Made by a program: the position numbers and the translations under genes
Assembly: GCA_021298155.1 (NCBI GenBank)
Contig: JAJTEN010000012.1
Span: 1 to 52,045 of the forward strand
DNA: 52,045 nucleotides
Source: Sphingobacteriales bacterium
Lineage (GTDB): Bacteria; Bacteroidota; Bacteroidia; UKL13-3
Direction of reading: 5' to 3'
Shown here: piece by piece, positions 36,022 through 44,252 of the stretch
Position numbering within the stretch: position 1 is the stretch's first letter
How the letters are laid out: every line of letters begins with the position of its first letter
The notes under the pieces: model-generated
Databases searched by the model: none
What the model was told of the DNA's origin: nothing
The model's input: only the letters and a program-made list of their open reading frames with translations

Positions 36022-36438
36022 TTGAAGCATACATTAGGTAAATCTGAACGCTTGAGTAAAAAGGTTTTAATAGACGCCTTGTTTACCAAACAATGTCCCG
36101 CATTTCTGCTGCATGGTTTTAGATTTTCCTTTCAATTTGTTGAATCTCCGCAAGAATCCTTCTGTTCAGTACTCTTTGTTAGCTCAAAAAAGAAGCTAAA
36201 AACGGCAGCAGAGAGAAATAGGCGAAAACGCCTACTCAAAGAATTATATCGCCTCAACAAAACTCCTCTCATTCAATACCTGGCAGAACAGCAAACGCCA
36301 ATAACCCTTTCTATAAATTGGGTAAGCGCAGAAGATTTAAATTTTCATACACATCAGCCTTTTTTTGTTAAAGCCATTCAAAGATTAATCAGTGAACTTC
36401 AAAAAAATCCTAAGCCTGCCGCTCATTTGGCTCATTAA
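36022..36438 (+). CDS. rnpA: Ribonuclease P protein component
   Basis: RnpA, 138 residues, the protein cofactor that helps RNase P RNA bind and cut pre-tRNA leaders. It has the family pattern of an N-terminal [17 protein letters not shown], the beta strands around [21 protein letters not shown] and the RNR motif ([15 protein letters not shown]) that contacts the RNA. It starts at TTG (36022); no ATG is available near the expected N-terminus. The 3' end overlaps yidD by 47 bases. The next gene, yidD, and the preceding rpmH give the standard order. The body is divergent, as usual for RnpA. Confidence 0.9.
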   Translation: MKHTLGKSERLSKKVLIDALFTKQCPAFLLHGFRFSFQFVESPQESFCSVLFVSSKKKLKTAAERNRRKRLLKELYRLNKTPLIQYLAEQQTPITLSINWVSAEDLNFHTHQPFFVKAIQRLISELQKNPKPAAHLAH

Positions 36439-36619
36439 ATGTTACCAATTGGTTATTTCACCCCTATTACCAAATGCTTGCAGGTATACACCCACTTGCA
36501 GTGAATATAGTATTCAAGCGCTTCAAAAATACGGACCTTTAAAAGGATTTTGGCTCGGCCTAAAGAGAATTGCACGTTGCCATCCTTGGGGGTCGCACGG
36601 ACACGACCCACTGCCCTAG
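36392..36619 (+). CDS. yidD: Membrane protein insertion efficiency factor YidD
   Basis: YidD, 75 residues, a small membrane-associated protein that aids insertion by YidC. It has the family block [34 protein letters not shown], split at ACRYTPTCS, and the conserved tail [18 protein letters not shown]. The cysteines and HPWGxxGxDP are intact. It begins at GTG 36392 inside rnpA, giving a 47-base overlap in another frame. YidC is not in the window. The membrane contact is by an amphipathic helix rather than a spanning helix. Confidence 0.93.
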   Translation: MNFKKILSLPLIWLIKCYQLVISPLLPNACRYTPTCSEYSIQALQKYGPLKGFWLGLKRIARCHPWGSHGHDPLP

Positions 36620-36704
36620 TTTTAACTCTGTTCATAAGCCTAATAAGCAAAAATTTTTTGCGGATAATTACGTTTTACATTTTAAAGCTTAATTTGAACC
36701 CGAA

Positions 36705-38369
36705 ATGAAAATGTTTGCTAAAAAATTCCGCTGGTATATTCTTCTATCGCTCACTTTAATTGGATTATTATCTTTTAAAATTGGCGACAATTATTTTGAA
36801 ATAGCTAAAAACTTAGAACTATACGCCTCTGTTTTTAGAGAAATTAACACCTACTATGTAGATGGCATAGACGCAGGTAAACTGAATAAAAAGGCAATTG
36901 ATGAAATGCTCAAGACGCTCGACCCCTATACTAATTTTATTAGTGAGGCCGAAGCCGAAGATTTTAGATATCAAATGACTGGCCAATATGGTGGTGTAGG
37001 TTCACAAATTGGCCAGAAAGATGATTATGTGGTTATTACCGATCCGTATGAGGGATATCCGGCCTACAAAGCAGATTTAAGGGCAGGAGATATTATCCTA
37101 AACGTAGATGGAAAAGACATCAAAGGAAAGAGTACTTCTGATGTAAGTAAACTACTAAAAGGACAAGCTGGAACTGCTTTAAAACTTGTAATCAAGCGCA
37201 ATGGTCAAGAATTGCAAAAAACAATTGTACGGGAAGAAATAAAGGTTAAAAACGTACCTTATTTTGGTTTAATAAACCCAGAAACAGGCTATATTAAACT
37301 AACAGGCTTTACCCAAGATGCAGGAAAGGAAGTTCGTGATGCTTTGGTATCACTTAAAAAACAAGGTATAAAACAAGTCATTTTAGACTTACGCGGGAAC
37401 CCTGGAGGTTTATTAAACGAAGCAGTTAACATTGTAAATGTATTTGTGCCGCAAGGACAACAAGTGGTTTTTACGCGAGGTAAAGTTAGTGAATGGGATA
37501 AAAGTTATGAAACAACCATTGGCGCTACAGATCCTGTTATTCCAATTGCAGTGCTCGTTAATAGAGGATCTGCTTCTGCCTCTGAAATTGTTTCTGGAAC
37601 GATACAAGATCTGGATAGAGGTATTGTGATCGGACAAAGAAGTTTTGGTAAAGGGCTTGTTCAAAGCACACGCCCACTTGCTTATAATACCCAAATTAAA
37701 ATAACAACAGCAAAATATTATACCCCAAGTGGAAGGTGCATACAGGCACTAGATTATAGTCACAGAAACGAAGATGGTAGTGTTGGTTCTGTTGCAGATT
37801 CCCTAAAAAAAGAGTTTAAAACTAAAAATGGCAGAAAGGTATTTGATGGGGGTGGTATAGACCCAGATATCAAGGTAGAACTGAAACCCTATTCCCAAAT
37901 TACCCAAAGTTTATTAGCCAAACAACTTATTTTTGATTTTGCAACCCAATACCGCAATTCTCATGATAGCATTGTAGAGCCAAAATTATTTTCATTGAGT
38001 AATGCAGATTTTGAAGCCTTCAAAAAAATGGCAGAATCAAAAGATTTGGATTATAGCACCCAAACAGAAAAAAGCTTGGAAGAACTGAAAAAGAAAGCCG
38101 AGCAAGAAAAATATTTTGATGCGATTAAAGCTTCCTATGAAAGCATGAAAACACAACTAAAACGTGATAAACAAGCAGATTTAGACAAAAATAAACTAGA
38201 AATTATCTCTTTGTTGGAAGAAGAAATTGTTAAACGATATTATTTTCAAAAAGGAAGAATTGAAGCCTCTTTTGCGCATGATTTAGAAATAACTGAAGCG
38301 CTCAATATACTCCAAAATCCAGTCAGGTATCAGGAAATATTAAATCCACCTATCAACCCCAAAAAATAA
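36705..38369 (+). CDS. C-terminal processing protease, S41 family (CtpA/Prc-like)
   Basis: A 554-residue serine protease anchored or exported by an N-terminal hydrophobic segment (YILLSLTLIGLLSF, residues 11-24). A PDZ domain lies at about 85-165 (GGVGSQIGQKDDYVVI, ADLRAGDIILNVDGKDI), and the S41 domain at about 170-360 has LDLRGNPGGLLNEAV, the serine motif NRGSASASEIVSG near 289-291 and the lysine in RSFGKGLVQ near 316. The C-terminal 180 residues are helical and charged, seen in the longer Bacteroidota and Prc-type forms. It processes or degrades periplasmic proteins. It starts an operon with the exporter (four bases downstream) and the M28 peptidase. Confidence 0.92.
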   Translation: MKMFAKKFRWYILLSLTLIGLLSFKIGDNYFEIAKNLELYASVFREINTYYVDGIDAGKLNKKAIDEMLKTLDPYTNFISEAEAEDFRYQMTGQYGGVGSQIGQKDDYVVITDPYEGYPAYKADLRAGDIILNVDGKDIKGKSTSDVSKLLKGQAGTALKLVIKRNGQELQKTIVREEIKVKNVPYFGLINPETGYIKLTGFTQDAGKEVRDALVSLKKQGIKQVILDLRGNPGGLLNEAVNIVNVFVPQGQQVVFTRGKVSEWDKSYETTIGATDPVIPIAVLVNRGSASASEIVSGTIQDLDRGIVIGQRSFGKGLVQSTRPLAYNTQIKITTAKYYTPSGRCIQALDYSHRNEDGSVGSVADSLKKEFKTKNGRKVFDGGGIDPDIKVELKPYSQITQSLLAKQLIFDFATQYRNSHDSIVEPKLFSLSNADFEAFKKMAESKDLDYSTQTEKSLEELKKKAEQEKYFDAIKASYESMKTQLKRDKQADLDKNKLEIISLLEEEIVKRYYFQKGRIEASFAHDLEITEALNILQNPVRYQEILNPPINPKK

Positions 38370-38373
38370 CTAA

Positions 38374-39192
38374 TTGGAGACCATAGATTACTTAATACTC
38401 TTTATTTTTGGCGGTGTAGCAGCCTTTCTATCTGGATTTTTGGGTGTTGGAGGTGGCATTATTTATATTCCTGTAATAGAATACTATTTAAAAAAGTTGG
38501 GGATACACTCTGATATTTTAGTTAAAACTATCTTAGCTAATTCTTTATTTACCATCATTTTTTCGGGAAGTGTGTCAAGTTATTATCAGTATAAAAACGG
38601 CAATTTTTACCCCAAACAAATCATCCAAACAGCCTTACCCGGGATTGTATCTGCTTTACTAATTACGTATCTAATAAAATCAGGAACCTGGTATGATAAA
38701 ACTATTTTCAACTATGTTTTCGGCAGTATGCTGCTCCTCATTGTAAGCAAAATGTATTTAACCAAACCGAAAATAAATAATGAGGAATTAATAAATGATA
38801 AAGCAATTTATTTTGGAGGCACAGGCTTTTTTGCTGGTATTGTAACCGCATTCTCAGGCTTGGGTGGCGGAGTGGTAATGACACCTATTTTTACAGACCT
38901 ATTTAAACAACCCATAAAGAAAGCTAGCTCCATTTCAAATGGGGTAATTCCTTTTTTTGCTATCGCCATGGGTATTTATAACTTAACAGATACGCCCAAA
39001 CAAATTATTAGTTCCTATCAAATTGGATACATCGTTTTACCCATTGTTGCGCCGCTTATTTTAAGTACTTTTATATTTGCACCCATTGGCGTAAATACCT
39101 CTCAGAAAACCTCACATAAAATGATTCGCCTCACTTTTGCCTCTTTTGCATCCATTGTTTTTTTTAAAATATTATATGAACTATTTCTCTAA
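38374..39192 (+). CDS. TauE/SafE-family (TSUP) anion exporter
   Basis: A 272-residue inner membrane protein with about eight transmembrane helices in two repeats. Each repeat opens with the TSUP glycine-rich hairpin: FLSGFLGVGGGIIYIPVIE near residue 17 and IVTAFSGLGGGVVMTPIF near residue 160. The family exports sulfite, sulfoacetate or other organic anions; the substrate here is unknown. It starts at TTG (38374), four bases after the protease stop, and its end overlaps the peptidase start by 17 bases. It is therefore the middle gene of a three-gene operon with two proteases. Confidence 0.88.
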   Translation: METIDYLILFIFGGVAAFLSGFLGVGGGIIYIPVIEYYLKKLGIHSDILVKTILANSLFTIIFSGSVSSYYQYKNGNFYPKQIIQTALPGIVSALLITYLIKSGTWYDKTIFNYVFGSMLLLIVSKMYLTKPKINNEELINDKAIYFGGTGFFAGIVTAFSGLGGGVVMTPIFTDLFKQPIKKASSISNGVIPFFAIAMGIYNLTDTPKQIISSYQIGYIVLPIVAPLILSTFIFAPIGVNTSQKTSHKMIRLTFASFASIVFFKILYELFL

Positions 39193-40891
39193 ATCCTTAA
39201 GCGTAATTAGTCTCCTAATTTTGGGTTTCGGTTCAAGCCATGCCCAAAACTTGCCCAAAGCAGAAACCGATGTGTTAAAATCTTTAGAACATAATATTTC
39301 ATACCTGGCAGACGACCATTTAGAAGGCCGACTAATGGGCAGTAGGGGTGAAAAAATTGCGTATGAATTTATTGTAGAAAATTTTCAATCGTTAAATATT
39401 CTACCCAAAGGTGATGATGGGTATTTGCAAAGATTTTACCTGCAAAAAATAGTCTGTAAAAAAGGAGAACTAATCATTGAGAATAAACAAGGAAAACTAA
39501 ACTTCCTTCAAATAAACCCCAGTAGAAACTTCCCACTTTCTATGAGTAAACCTGGCAAAGAAGAAGGAAAATGTATTTGGGTTGGTTACGGTATTGAAGC
39601 ACCAGATTTAGGGGTGAATGATTATGCAAACATCAAAAGTGTAAAAGGGAAAATTGTAGTGATGCGATTGGGTCACCCCGATTTTAACAATCCCCATGCA
39701 AAGCTTGCCACTGTATCAGATTTAGAAACCAAAATAACAAACGCCATTCAAAAGGGGGCATCAGGAATTATTATCATAAATACCCACGATGAAATAATCG
39801 AACCCGACTTTAAACCTATTGTAAAAGCTCCATTTAAGTCGGTACCCATCTACTTTCTAGGCAAAGCAGCTTCAGTAGATTCATCCCAATTTGTGAATGC
39901 AAAAATTAGCCTGAATATAGATACTGCTGGAATAAAATTAGAGGGACATAACGTAATTGGATACATCAACCACAAAGCTCCGCAAACGGTTGTTATTGGC
40001 GCACATTATGATCATTTAGGGTATAATGAGTTAGGTGGCTCTACCTACCGCAAACAACAAAATGAAAAACCCCAAATACACAATGGAGCAGATGATAATG
40101 CCAGTGGAACCGCTGCATTAATTGAATTGGCAGAATTATTACAAAAATCTCCATACCGAAGCCACAACTATTTATTTATTGCTTTTAGCGGAGAAGAACA
40201 AGGCCTCTTGGGTTCACACTATTTTGTTGATCATCCTACCATTCCACTTAGTCAGATAAACTATATGATAAATATGGATATGGTTGGCAGGCTAGATACC
40301 ATTAAAAAGAGTTTTTCAATCAGCGGTTCTGGCACCTCTCCCCGCTGGGACAGTATTTTACCAAACATTAATACAAACGATATAAAAGTAAAATACGACC
40401 CAAGTGGAACTGGGGCGAGTGATCATACTAGCTTTTATAATGTAGGAATACCTGTATTACATTTCTTTACAGGAAATCATGCAGACTACCACAAACCGAG
40501 CGATGATTGGGAGCTTATTCATTTACCGGGCACTTTACAAATCATTAAATATATCTATACCTTAGTTGGTAAATTAGATAAGCAATCTAAATTAGCATTC
40601 ACCAAAACCAAAGAAAGTATGGCATCAACAACTACCTTTAAAGTAACATTAGGCATTATGCCCGATTATTTATTTGAGGGAAAAGGGGTAAAAGTTGATG
40701 GCACTACAGAAGGAAAACCTGCTGCCATTGCCGGCATCAAAAGGGGTGATGTTATTATTAAACTCCACCAATTTACTATCCAGAGTATGGATGATTACAT
40801 GGAAACGCTAGGCAAACTGGAAAAAGGTTTGCAAACCAAAGTGCTTATTATTAGAGCAGGAAAAGAGTTGGAGTTAGACATAACTTTATAA
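39176..40891 (+). CDS. M28 family zinc aminopeptidase with PA and PDZ domains
   Basis: A 571-residue exported peptidase with a signal peptide (MNYFSKSLSVISLLILGFGSSHAQ split at residue 24). A PA-type insertion (about 100-250, GKIVVMRLGHPDF, KGASGIIIIN) precedes the M28 domain. Zinc ligands are visible: GAHYDHLG, GADDNASGTAALIEL, FSGEEQGLLG, NMDMVGRL and SDHTSFYNVGIPVLHFF. A C-terminal PDZ domain ends the protein (FEGKGVKVDGTTEGKPAAIAGIKRGDVIIKL, split). It cuts N-terminal residues from peptides in the periplasm or outside. The chosen ATG at 39176 starts the signal peptide; one at 39137 would only add residues overlapping the exporter gene. Confidence 0.9.
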   Translation: MNYFSKSLSVISLLILGFGSSHAQNLPKAETDVLKSLEHNISYLADDHLEGRLMGSRGEKIAYEFIVENFQSLNILPKGDDGYLQRFYLQKIVCKKGELIIENKQGKLNFLQINPSRNFPLSMSKPGKEEGKCIWVGYGIEAPDLGVNDYANIKSVKGKIVVMRLGHPDFNNPHAKLATVSDLETKITNAIQKGASGIIIINTHDEIIEPDFKPIVKAPFKSVPIYFLGKAASVDSSQFVNAKISLNIDTAGIKLEGHNVIGYINHKAPQTVVIGAHYDHLGYNELGGSTYRKQQNEKPQIHNGADDNASGTAALIELAELLQKSPYRSHNYLFIAFSGEEQGLLGSHYFVDHPTIPLSQINYMINMDMVGRLDTIKKSFSISGSGTSPRWDSILPNINTNDIKVKYDPSGTGASDHTSFYNVGIPVLHFFTGNHADYHKPSDDWELIHLPGTLQIIKYIYTLVGKLDKQSKLAFTKTKESMASTTTFKVTLGIMPDYLFEGKGVKVDGTTEGKPAAIAGIKRGDVIIKLHQFTIQSMDDYMETLGKLEKGLQTKVLIIRAGKELELDITL

Positions 40892-40910
40892 GGTTACGAT
40901 AGTATTGCCT

Positions 40911-41507
40911 TTATATCTGCTCTACCCTATTTACCTCAACCATGGCGTGTACTTTATACCGTATGTTGGTTTGCGGGTTTTCACACAATACATAGGTTCT
41001 TAATAATTTAATTCGCCGCAGCAGCATGGGATTCGACTTCATGCTAAAAAGCGTCCCATCAGATAATTGTGATAGGGTTAAGATATGTGCTTTGCGCTCA
41101 TCATACTTTTTTAACACCTGCAATAATTGAAGGTCTGCTGCTTGCGTATATTTTGGATTTTGCATATGCTTGGCTAGAGCCGACTTCAAATCATATGGAA
41201 AAATGTCTAAATCAAAAAACGGTTGCATGCATCGCTTATACTCTGCTTTCCATTCTGCGCCATGAGGCTCGTGATTGGCTCCGTACTTTAAAAAACTTGT
41301 ATGGTGAGCCAATTCATGTATAAAGGTAATTAAGAACTCAAAAGGACTTAAATTATGGTTTATTGAAATACGAGAACCCTTACCTGAATGTGGCGTATAA
41401 TCACCGTAACGCCCTTTTCGCTCTACTTCAATATGCAAATGCATGCGATGAGTCATAATAAGCTCTACGCATAAATTTAGTGCCGCTTCTGGCACATATT
41501 TACGCAA
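40911..41507 (-). CDS. SprT-like zinc metalloprotease domain protein
   Basis: A 198-residue protein with the SprT-like zinc motif HELAHHTSFLKYG and the third ligand region HGAEWKAEYKRCM, preceded by the conserved strand SRISINHNLSPFEFLITFIHE. No cysteine zinc ribbon is visible. SprT-like proteins relate to the DNA-protein crosslink protease SPRTN, but bacterial ones are largely uncharacterised. The start is odd: the first common start in frame is TTG 41507 (MRKYVPEAAL), whereas similar-looking sequence continues upstream (IIEHKDKLKDA) as far as a stop at 41553-41555 with no ATG. It is separated from ald by a weak terminator. Confidence 0.8.
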   Translation of the reverse strand: MRKYVPEAALNLCVELIMTHRMHLHIEVERKGRYGDYTPHSGKGSRISINHNLSPFEFLITFIHELAHHTSFLKYGANHEPHGAEWKAEYKRCMQPFFDLDIFPYDLKSALAKHMQNPKYTQAADLQLLQVLKKYDERKAHILTLSQLSDGTLFSMKSNPMLLRRIKLLRTYVLCENPQTNIRYKVHAMVEVNRVEQI

Positions 41508-41559
41508 TGCATCTTTCAGTTTGTCTTTGTGTTCGATGATTGATATCGCTATTTAAACA

Positions 41560-41589
41560 AGTAAGGGCAGATTTTCACCCGCCCTTACT
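41560..41589 (-). terminator. Weak terminator of ald
   Basis: Stem AGTAAGGGC (41560-41568) with GCCCTTACT (41581-41589), 12-base loop, 23 bases beyond the ald stop on the minus strand. The T tract after the stem is poor. Confidence 0.5.
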
Positions 41590-41611
41590 CAAATGATCTT
41601 ATAAAAAAAGA

Positions 41612-42724
41612 TTATAGCACTTCACTTACCGCACTGTATGGCAAATTAAAGGCATCAGATACGCCTTTATATACTACTTTTCCATTTACTACATTTAAAC
41701 CTAAACGCAATTCTTCATTATCTATACAAGCTTGTTTCCAACCTTTATTGGCTAGTTGCAAGGCATACGGCAATGTAGCATTTGTTAAAGCCAAGGTAGA
41801 GGTATATGGAACAGCTCCAGGCATATTAGCCACACAATAATGAATAATTCCATCAATCTCATAGGTTGGGTTTTCGTGTGTGGTAGGCTTACAGGTTTCA
41901 ATGCAACCACCTTGATCAACGGCCACATCTACTAATACAGTACCCGGACGCATTTCCTTTAACATGTCGCGTGTAATTAAGTGCGGTGCTTTGGCACCTG
42001 GTATTAAAACGGCACCAATAATTAAATCGGCTGTTTTAATGGCTTCACGGATATTGTATTCGTTTGAGTATACTGTTTTTACATTAGCAGGAAGAATATC
42101 ATCTAATTCACGTAAACGTGGAATAGAAATATCCATAATGGTAACATCTGCAGCCATACCAGCAGCCATTTTAGCTGCTTGTGTACCAACAATACCACCA
42201 CCTAAAATTAATACTTGAGCAGGTTTAACACCTGGTACACCACCTAATAAAATACCTCTTCCACCCATTGGCTTTTCTAGGTATTTGGCACCTTCTTGAA
42301 TACTCATTCTACCAGCAACCTCACTCATAGGAACCAATAACGGAAGTGAGCGATCTTTCTTTTCTACGGTTTCATATGCCAAACACACGGCTTTACGCTC
42401 AATCATAGCCATGGTTAATGGTTCATAACTGGCAAAATGGAAATAGGTAAATAATAATTGATTCTCTTTAATTAAAGAATACTCAGAAGCAATTGGTTCT
42501 TTTACCTTCACAATCATCTCCGCTTTGGCGTAAACCTCTTCAATAGTAGCTAAAATAGTAGCACCTGCATTTGAATATTCTTGGTCGCTAAAACCACTGC
42601 CTATTCCAGCAGTAGATTGAACAAATACCGGATGGCCTGCTTTTACAAAGGCCGAAATACCTGCTGGAGTTAAACCCACGCGGTTTTCATTGTTTTTAAT
42701 TTCTTTTGGAACGCCAATAATCAT
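41612..42724 (-). CDS. ald: Alanine dehydrogenase
   Basis: Ald, 370 residues, interconverts alanine and pyruvate plus ammonia with NAD. Signatures are the N-terminal IGVPKEIKNNENRVGLTPAG, substrate-site VKVKEPIASEY, the histidine in FTYFHFASYEPLT, GGRGILLGGVPGVKPAQVLILGGGIVGTQAAKMA around the NAD-binding glycines (split here) and VDQGGCIETCKPTTHENPTYEIDGIIHYCVANMPGAVPYTSTLAL in the C-terminal block. The length is typical. It is a single-gene unit with the best promoter in this stretch (42750-42780). It may feed alanine nitrogen into metabolism. Confidence 0.96.
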   Translation of the reverse strand: MIIGVPKEIKNNENRVGLTPAGISAFVKAGHPVFVQSTAGIGSGFSDQEYSNAGATILATIEEVYAKAEMIVKVKEPIASEYSLIKENQLLFTYFHFASYEPLTMAMIERKAVCLAYETVEKKDRSLPLLVPMSEVAGRMSIQEGAKYLEKPMGGRGILLGGVPGVKPAQVLILGGGIVGTQAAKMAAGMAADVTIMDISIPRLRELDDILPANVKTVYSNEYNIREAIKTADLIIGAVLIPGAKAPHLITRDMLKEMRPGTVLVDVAVDQGGCIETCKPTTHENPTYEIDGIIHYCVANMPGAVPYTSTLALTNATLPYALQLANKGWKQACIDNEELRLGLNVVNGKVVYKGVSDAFNLPYSAVSEVL

Positions 42725-42749
42725 AATGATAGTTTAAAATTTGGGTTGG

Positions 42750-42780
42750 CAAACTTAGGATTAAATTATGAATTCCCAAA
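42750..42780 (-). promoter_or_regulatory. Promoter of ald
   Basis: On the minus strand TTTG (42780-42777), a 19-base spacer and an exact -7 TAAGTTTG (42757-42750); predicted leader about 20 bases. The -33 box nearly touches the stop codon of the upstream cytochrome gene. Confidence 0.6.
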
Positions 42781-42783
42781 AAC

Positions 42784-43200
42784 TTAATGAGAATTAGATG
42801 GGCAATTTTGGATAGATTTTATCAGACTATCTGAATGCAATGAAACGGGGTTTTCTGGGAATTTTTGCAACACATATAGACAAATAGCTAACACGTCTTG
42901 TTCATTTAACTTATCGTTTGCAGGCATTTTTTGGTTATATGTTTTGCCATTTACCTGAATTTCTCCTTGCATGCCATGCCTAATCATACAAGGTAAGTTC
43001 TTGGCATGCTTCAGCAAATAATCTGACTGCTTCAGGGGTGGAATAAGCATAGCTAATCCGCTTCCATCTGCTTGATGACAATTACTGCAATGTAATTCAT
43101 ATAATTTGGCACCAGTATGTATTTGCTGCATACTAGACAACTCCGCATCAGAGCAAGCATAAAGAAAAAGTATACAAGAAATACACATCAACAATCTCAT
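42784..43200 (-). CDS. Small c-type cytochrome lipoprotein
   Basis: A 138-residue lipoprotein (lipobox FLYAC, Cys16) carrying one class I cytochrome c domain. Heme is bound at C38-S-N-C41-H42 (ELHCSNCHQADGSG), and the distal methionine is likely M92 in YNQKMPAN. It should sit on the outer face of the inner membrane or on the outer membrane and pass electrons. It is the last gene of a tight operon behind the SCO1-like gene, with a four-base overlap, so it is probably made together with copper delivery to a cytochrome oxidase. Its redox partner is not seen in the window. Confidence 0.9.
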   Translation of the reverse strand: MRLLMCISCILFLYACSDAELSSMQQIHTGAKLYELHCSNCHQADGSGLAMLIPPLKQSDYLLKHAKNLPCMIRHGMQGEIQVNGKTYNQKMPANDKLNEQDVLAICLYVLQKFPENPVSLHSDSLIKSIQNCPSNSH

Positions 43201-43796
43201 GGCTTTTCAGATTTAAGAATAAATAAATCTTCAATTAACTGATCTACTTCTTTGGCATCAGTGCCGTTATACACTCCCCTTACCCTGCTTTTTGGGTCAA
43301 CTAAAATAAAGCCACCGCTATGAACATAGCCTCCAGGCTCAGTGCTATCAGGCATAGCTGTGGCATAATAGCCTTTTTCAGCCAACTCATAAATCTGCTC
43401 CCTGTTACCGGTTAAAAATTGCCATTGTTTTCCGTCTGAACCCAAACGACTCGCATATTCCTTTAAAAGCGGAATACTGTCAAATTCTGGATCAATCGTA
43501 TGCGACAATAAAACAAAAGCAGGATCACCCTTAATCTGCTGATACACGCGCAACATTTCTTTTTTCATAATGGGGCAGATGGTTGGACAAGAGGTGAAAA
43601 AGAAATCCGCCACATAAATTTTTCCTTTCACAAAAGCTTCCGTAATGGTATCTCCATCTTGATTCACCAATACAAAGGGAGGCACTGTGGCATAGGTACT
43701 ATCGATAGGTGATTTTTCACCTAATATTGGCAAAGTTTTATTTTGATTGCAAGCCACCAATAGGTATAGACTTATTGCAAAAATTAGATATCTCAT
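43197..43796 (-). CDS. SCO1/SenC family copper chaperone, lipoprotein
   Basis: A 199-residue thioredoxin-fold lipoprotein (lipobox LLVAC, Cys16) of the SCO1/SenC family. The copper site is complete: C70-P-T-I-C74 in FFFTSCPTICPIM and His159 in GGYVHSGGFILVDP. SCO proteins deliver or reduce the CuA centre of cytochrome c oxidase. It overlaps by four bases with the gene before it (lipoprotein) and the gene after it (cytochrome c), which is strong evidence for one functional unit in respiration or copper handling. Confidence 0.93.
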   Translation of the reverse strand: MRYLIFAISLYLLVACNQNKTLPILGEKSPIDSTYATVPPFVLVNQDGDTITEAFVKGKIYVADFFFTSCPTICPIMKKEMLRVYQQIKGDPAFVLLSHTIDPEFDSIPLLKEYASRLGSDGKQWQFLTGNREQIYELAEKGYYATAMPDSTEPGGYVHSGGFILVDPKSRVRGVYNGTDAKEVDQLIEDLFILKSEKP

Positions 43797-44206
43797 GGCG
43801 CTATGGTTTTTAAAGTTGAATCTGCCAGCTGTATGCTTTCATAAATGGCTGCACTTATGCGGTTAATTTCTATTTCCTGTGTTTTTAGGTAGGCTATAGC
43901 CGTATCGCTTTTCGCTGGAATTTGGTAGGAACGCATCCAATTCATCATGGCTGCATCTGCCTTGGTTAAGGCATACGAAACTGTTTGTAAATGCGCTAAA
44001 TTATTTGTGGAAGTGACCGAATCTATCTTGTGTTGAATGCGTTTTCTGAGTGCAAGCACCTTAGCGATTTTTGGCATCACCTCATCATGCACATGCATAA
44101 TAACCGAATCTCTGCGGGCTATTTCAATTATTTGGGCATCTATTTTTGGTTCAGCACATGAACAAAGTAAAGCTAAAAACAAGGCAAAAGATAAGAGAAA
44201 TCGCAT
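43793..44206 (-). CDS. Lipoprotein with HVHDEVMP motif, function unknown
   Basis: A 137-residue lipoprotein (lipobox LLCSC, Cys17) that is otherwise entirely helical. I recognise no known domain. The stretch VIMHVHDEVMPKIAKVLALRKRI (split at MP) carries Met37, His38, His40 and Met44, residues able to bind copper or heme. It lies first in the operon with SCO1 and cytochrome c, overlapping SCO1 by four bases. It follows the histidine kinase by 46 bases without a terminator. A role in copper or cytochrome handling is an inference from this setting. Confidence 0.75.
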   Translation of the reverse strand: MRFLLSFALFLALLCSCAEPKIDAQIIEIARRDSVIMHVHDEVMPKIAKVLALRKRIQHKIDSVTSTNNLAHLQTVSYALTKADAAMMNWMRSYQIPAKSDTAIAYLKTQEIEINRISAAIYESIQLADSTLKTIAP

Positions 44207-44252
44207 GATGTAAAATTTGAGGCAAAGGTCTTAAAAAAATTGAATTTAGCTA

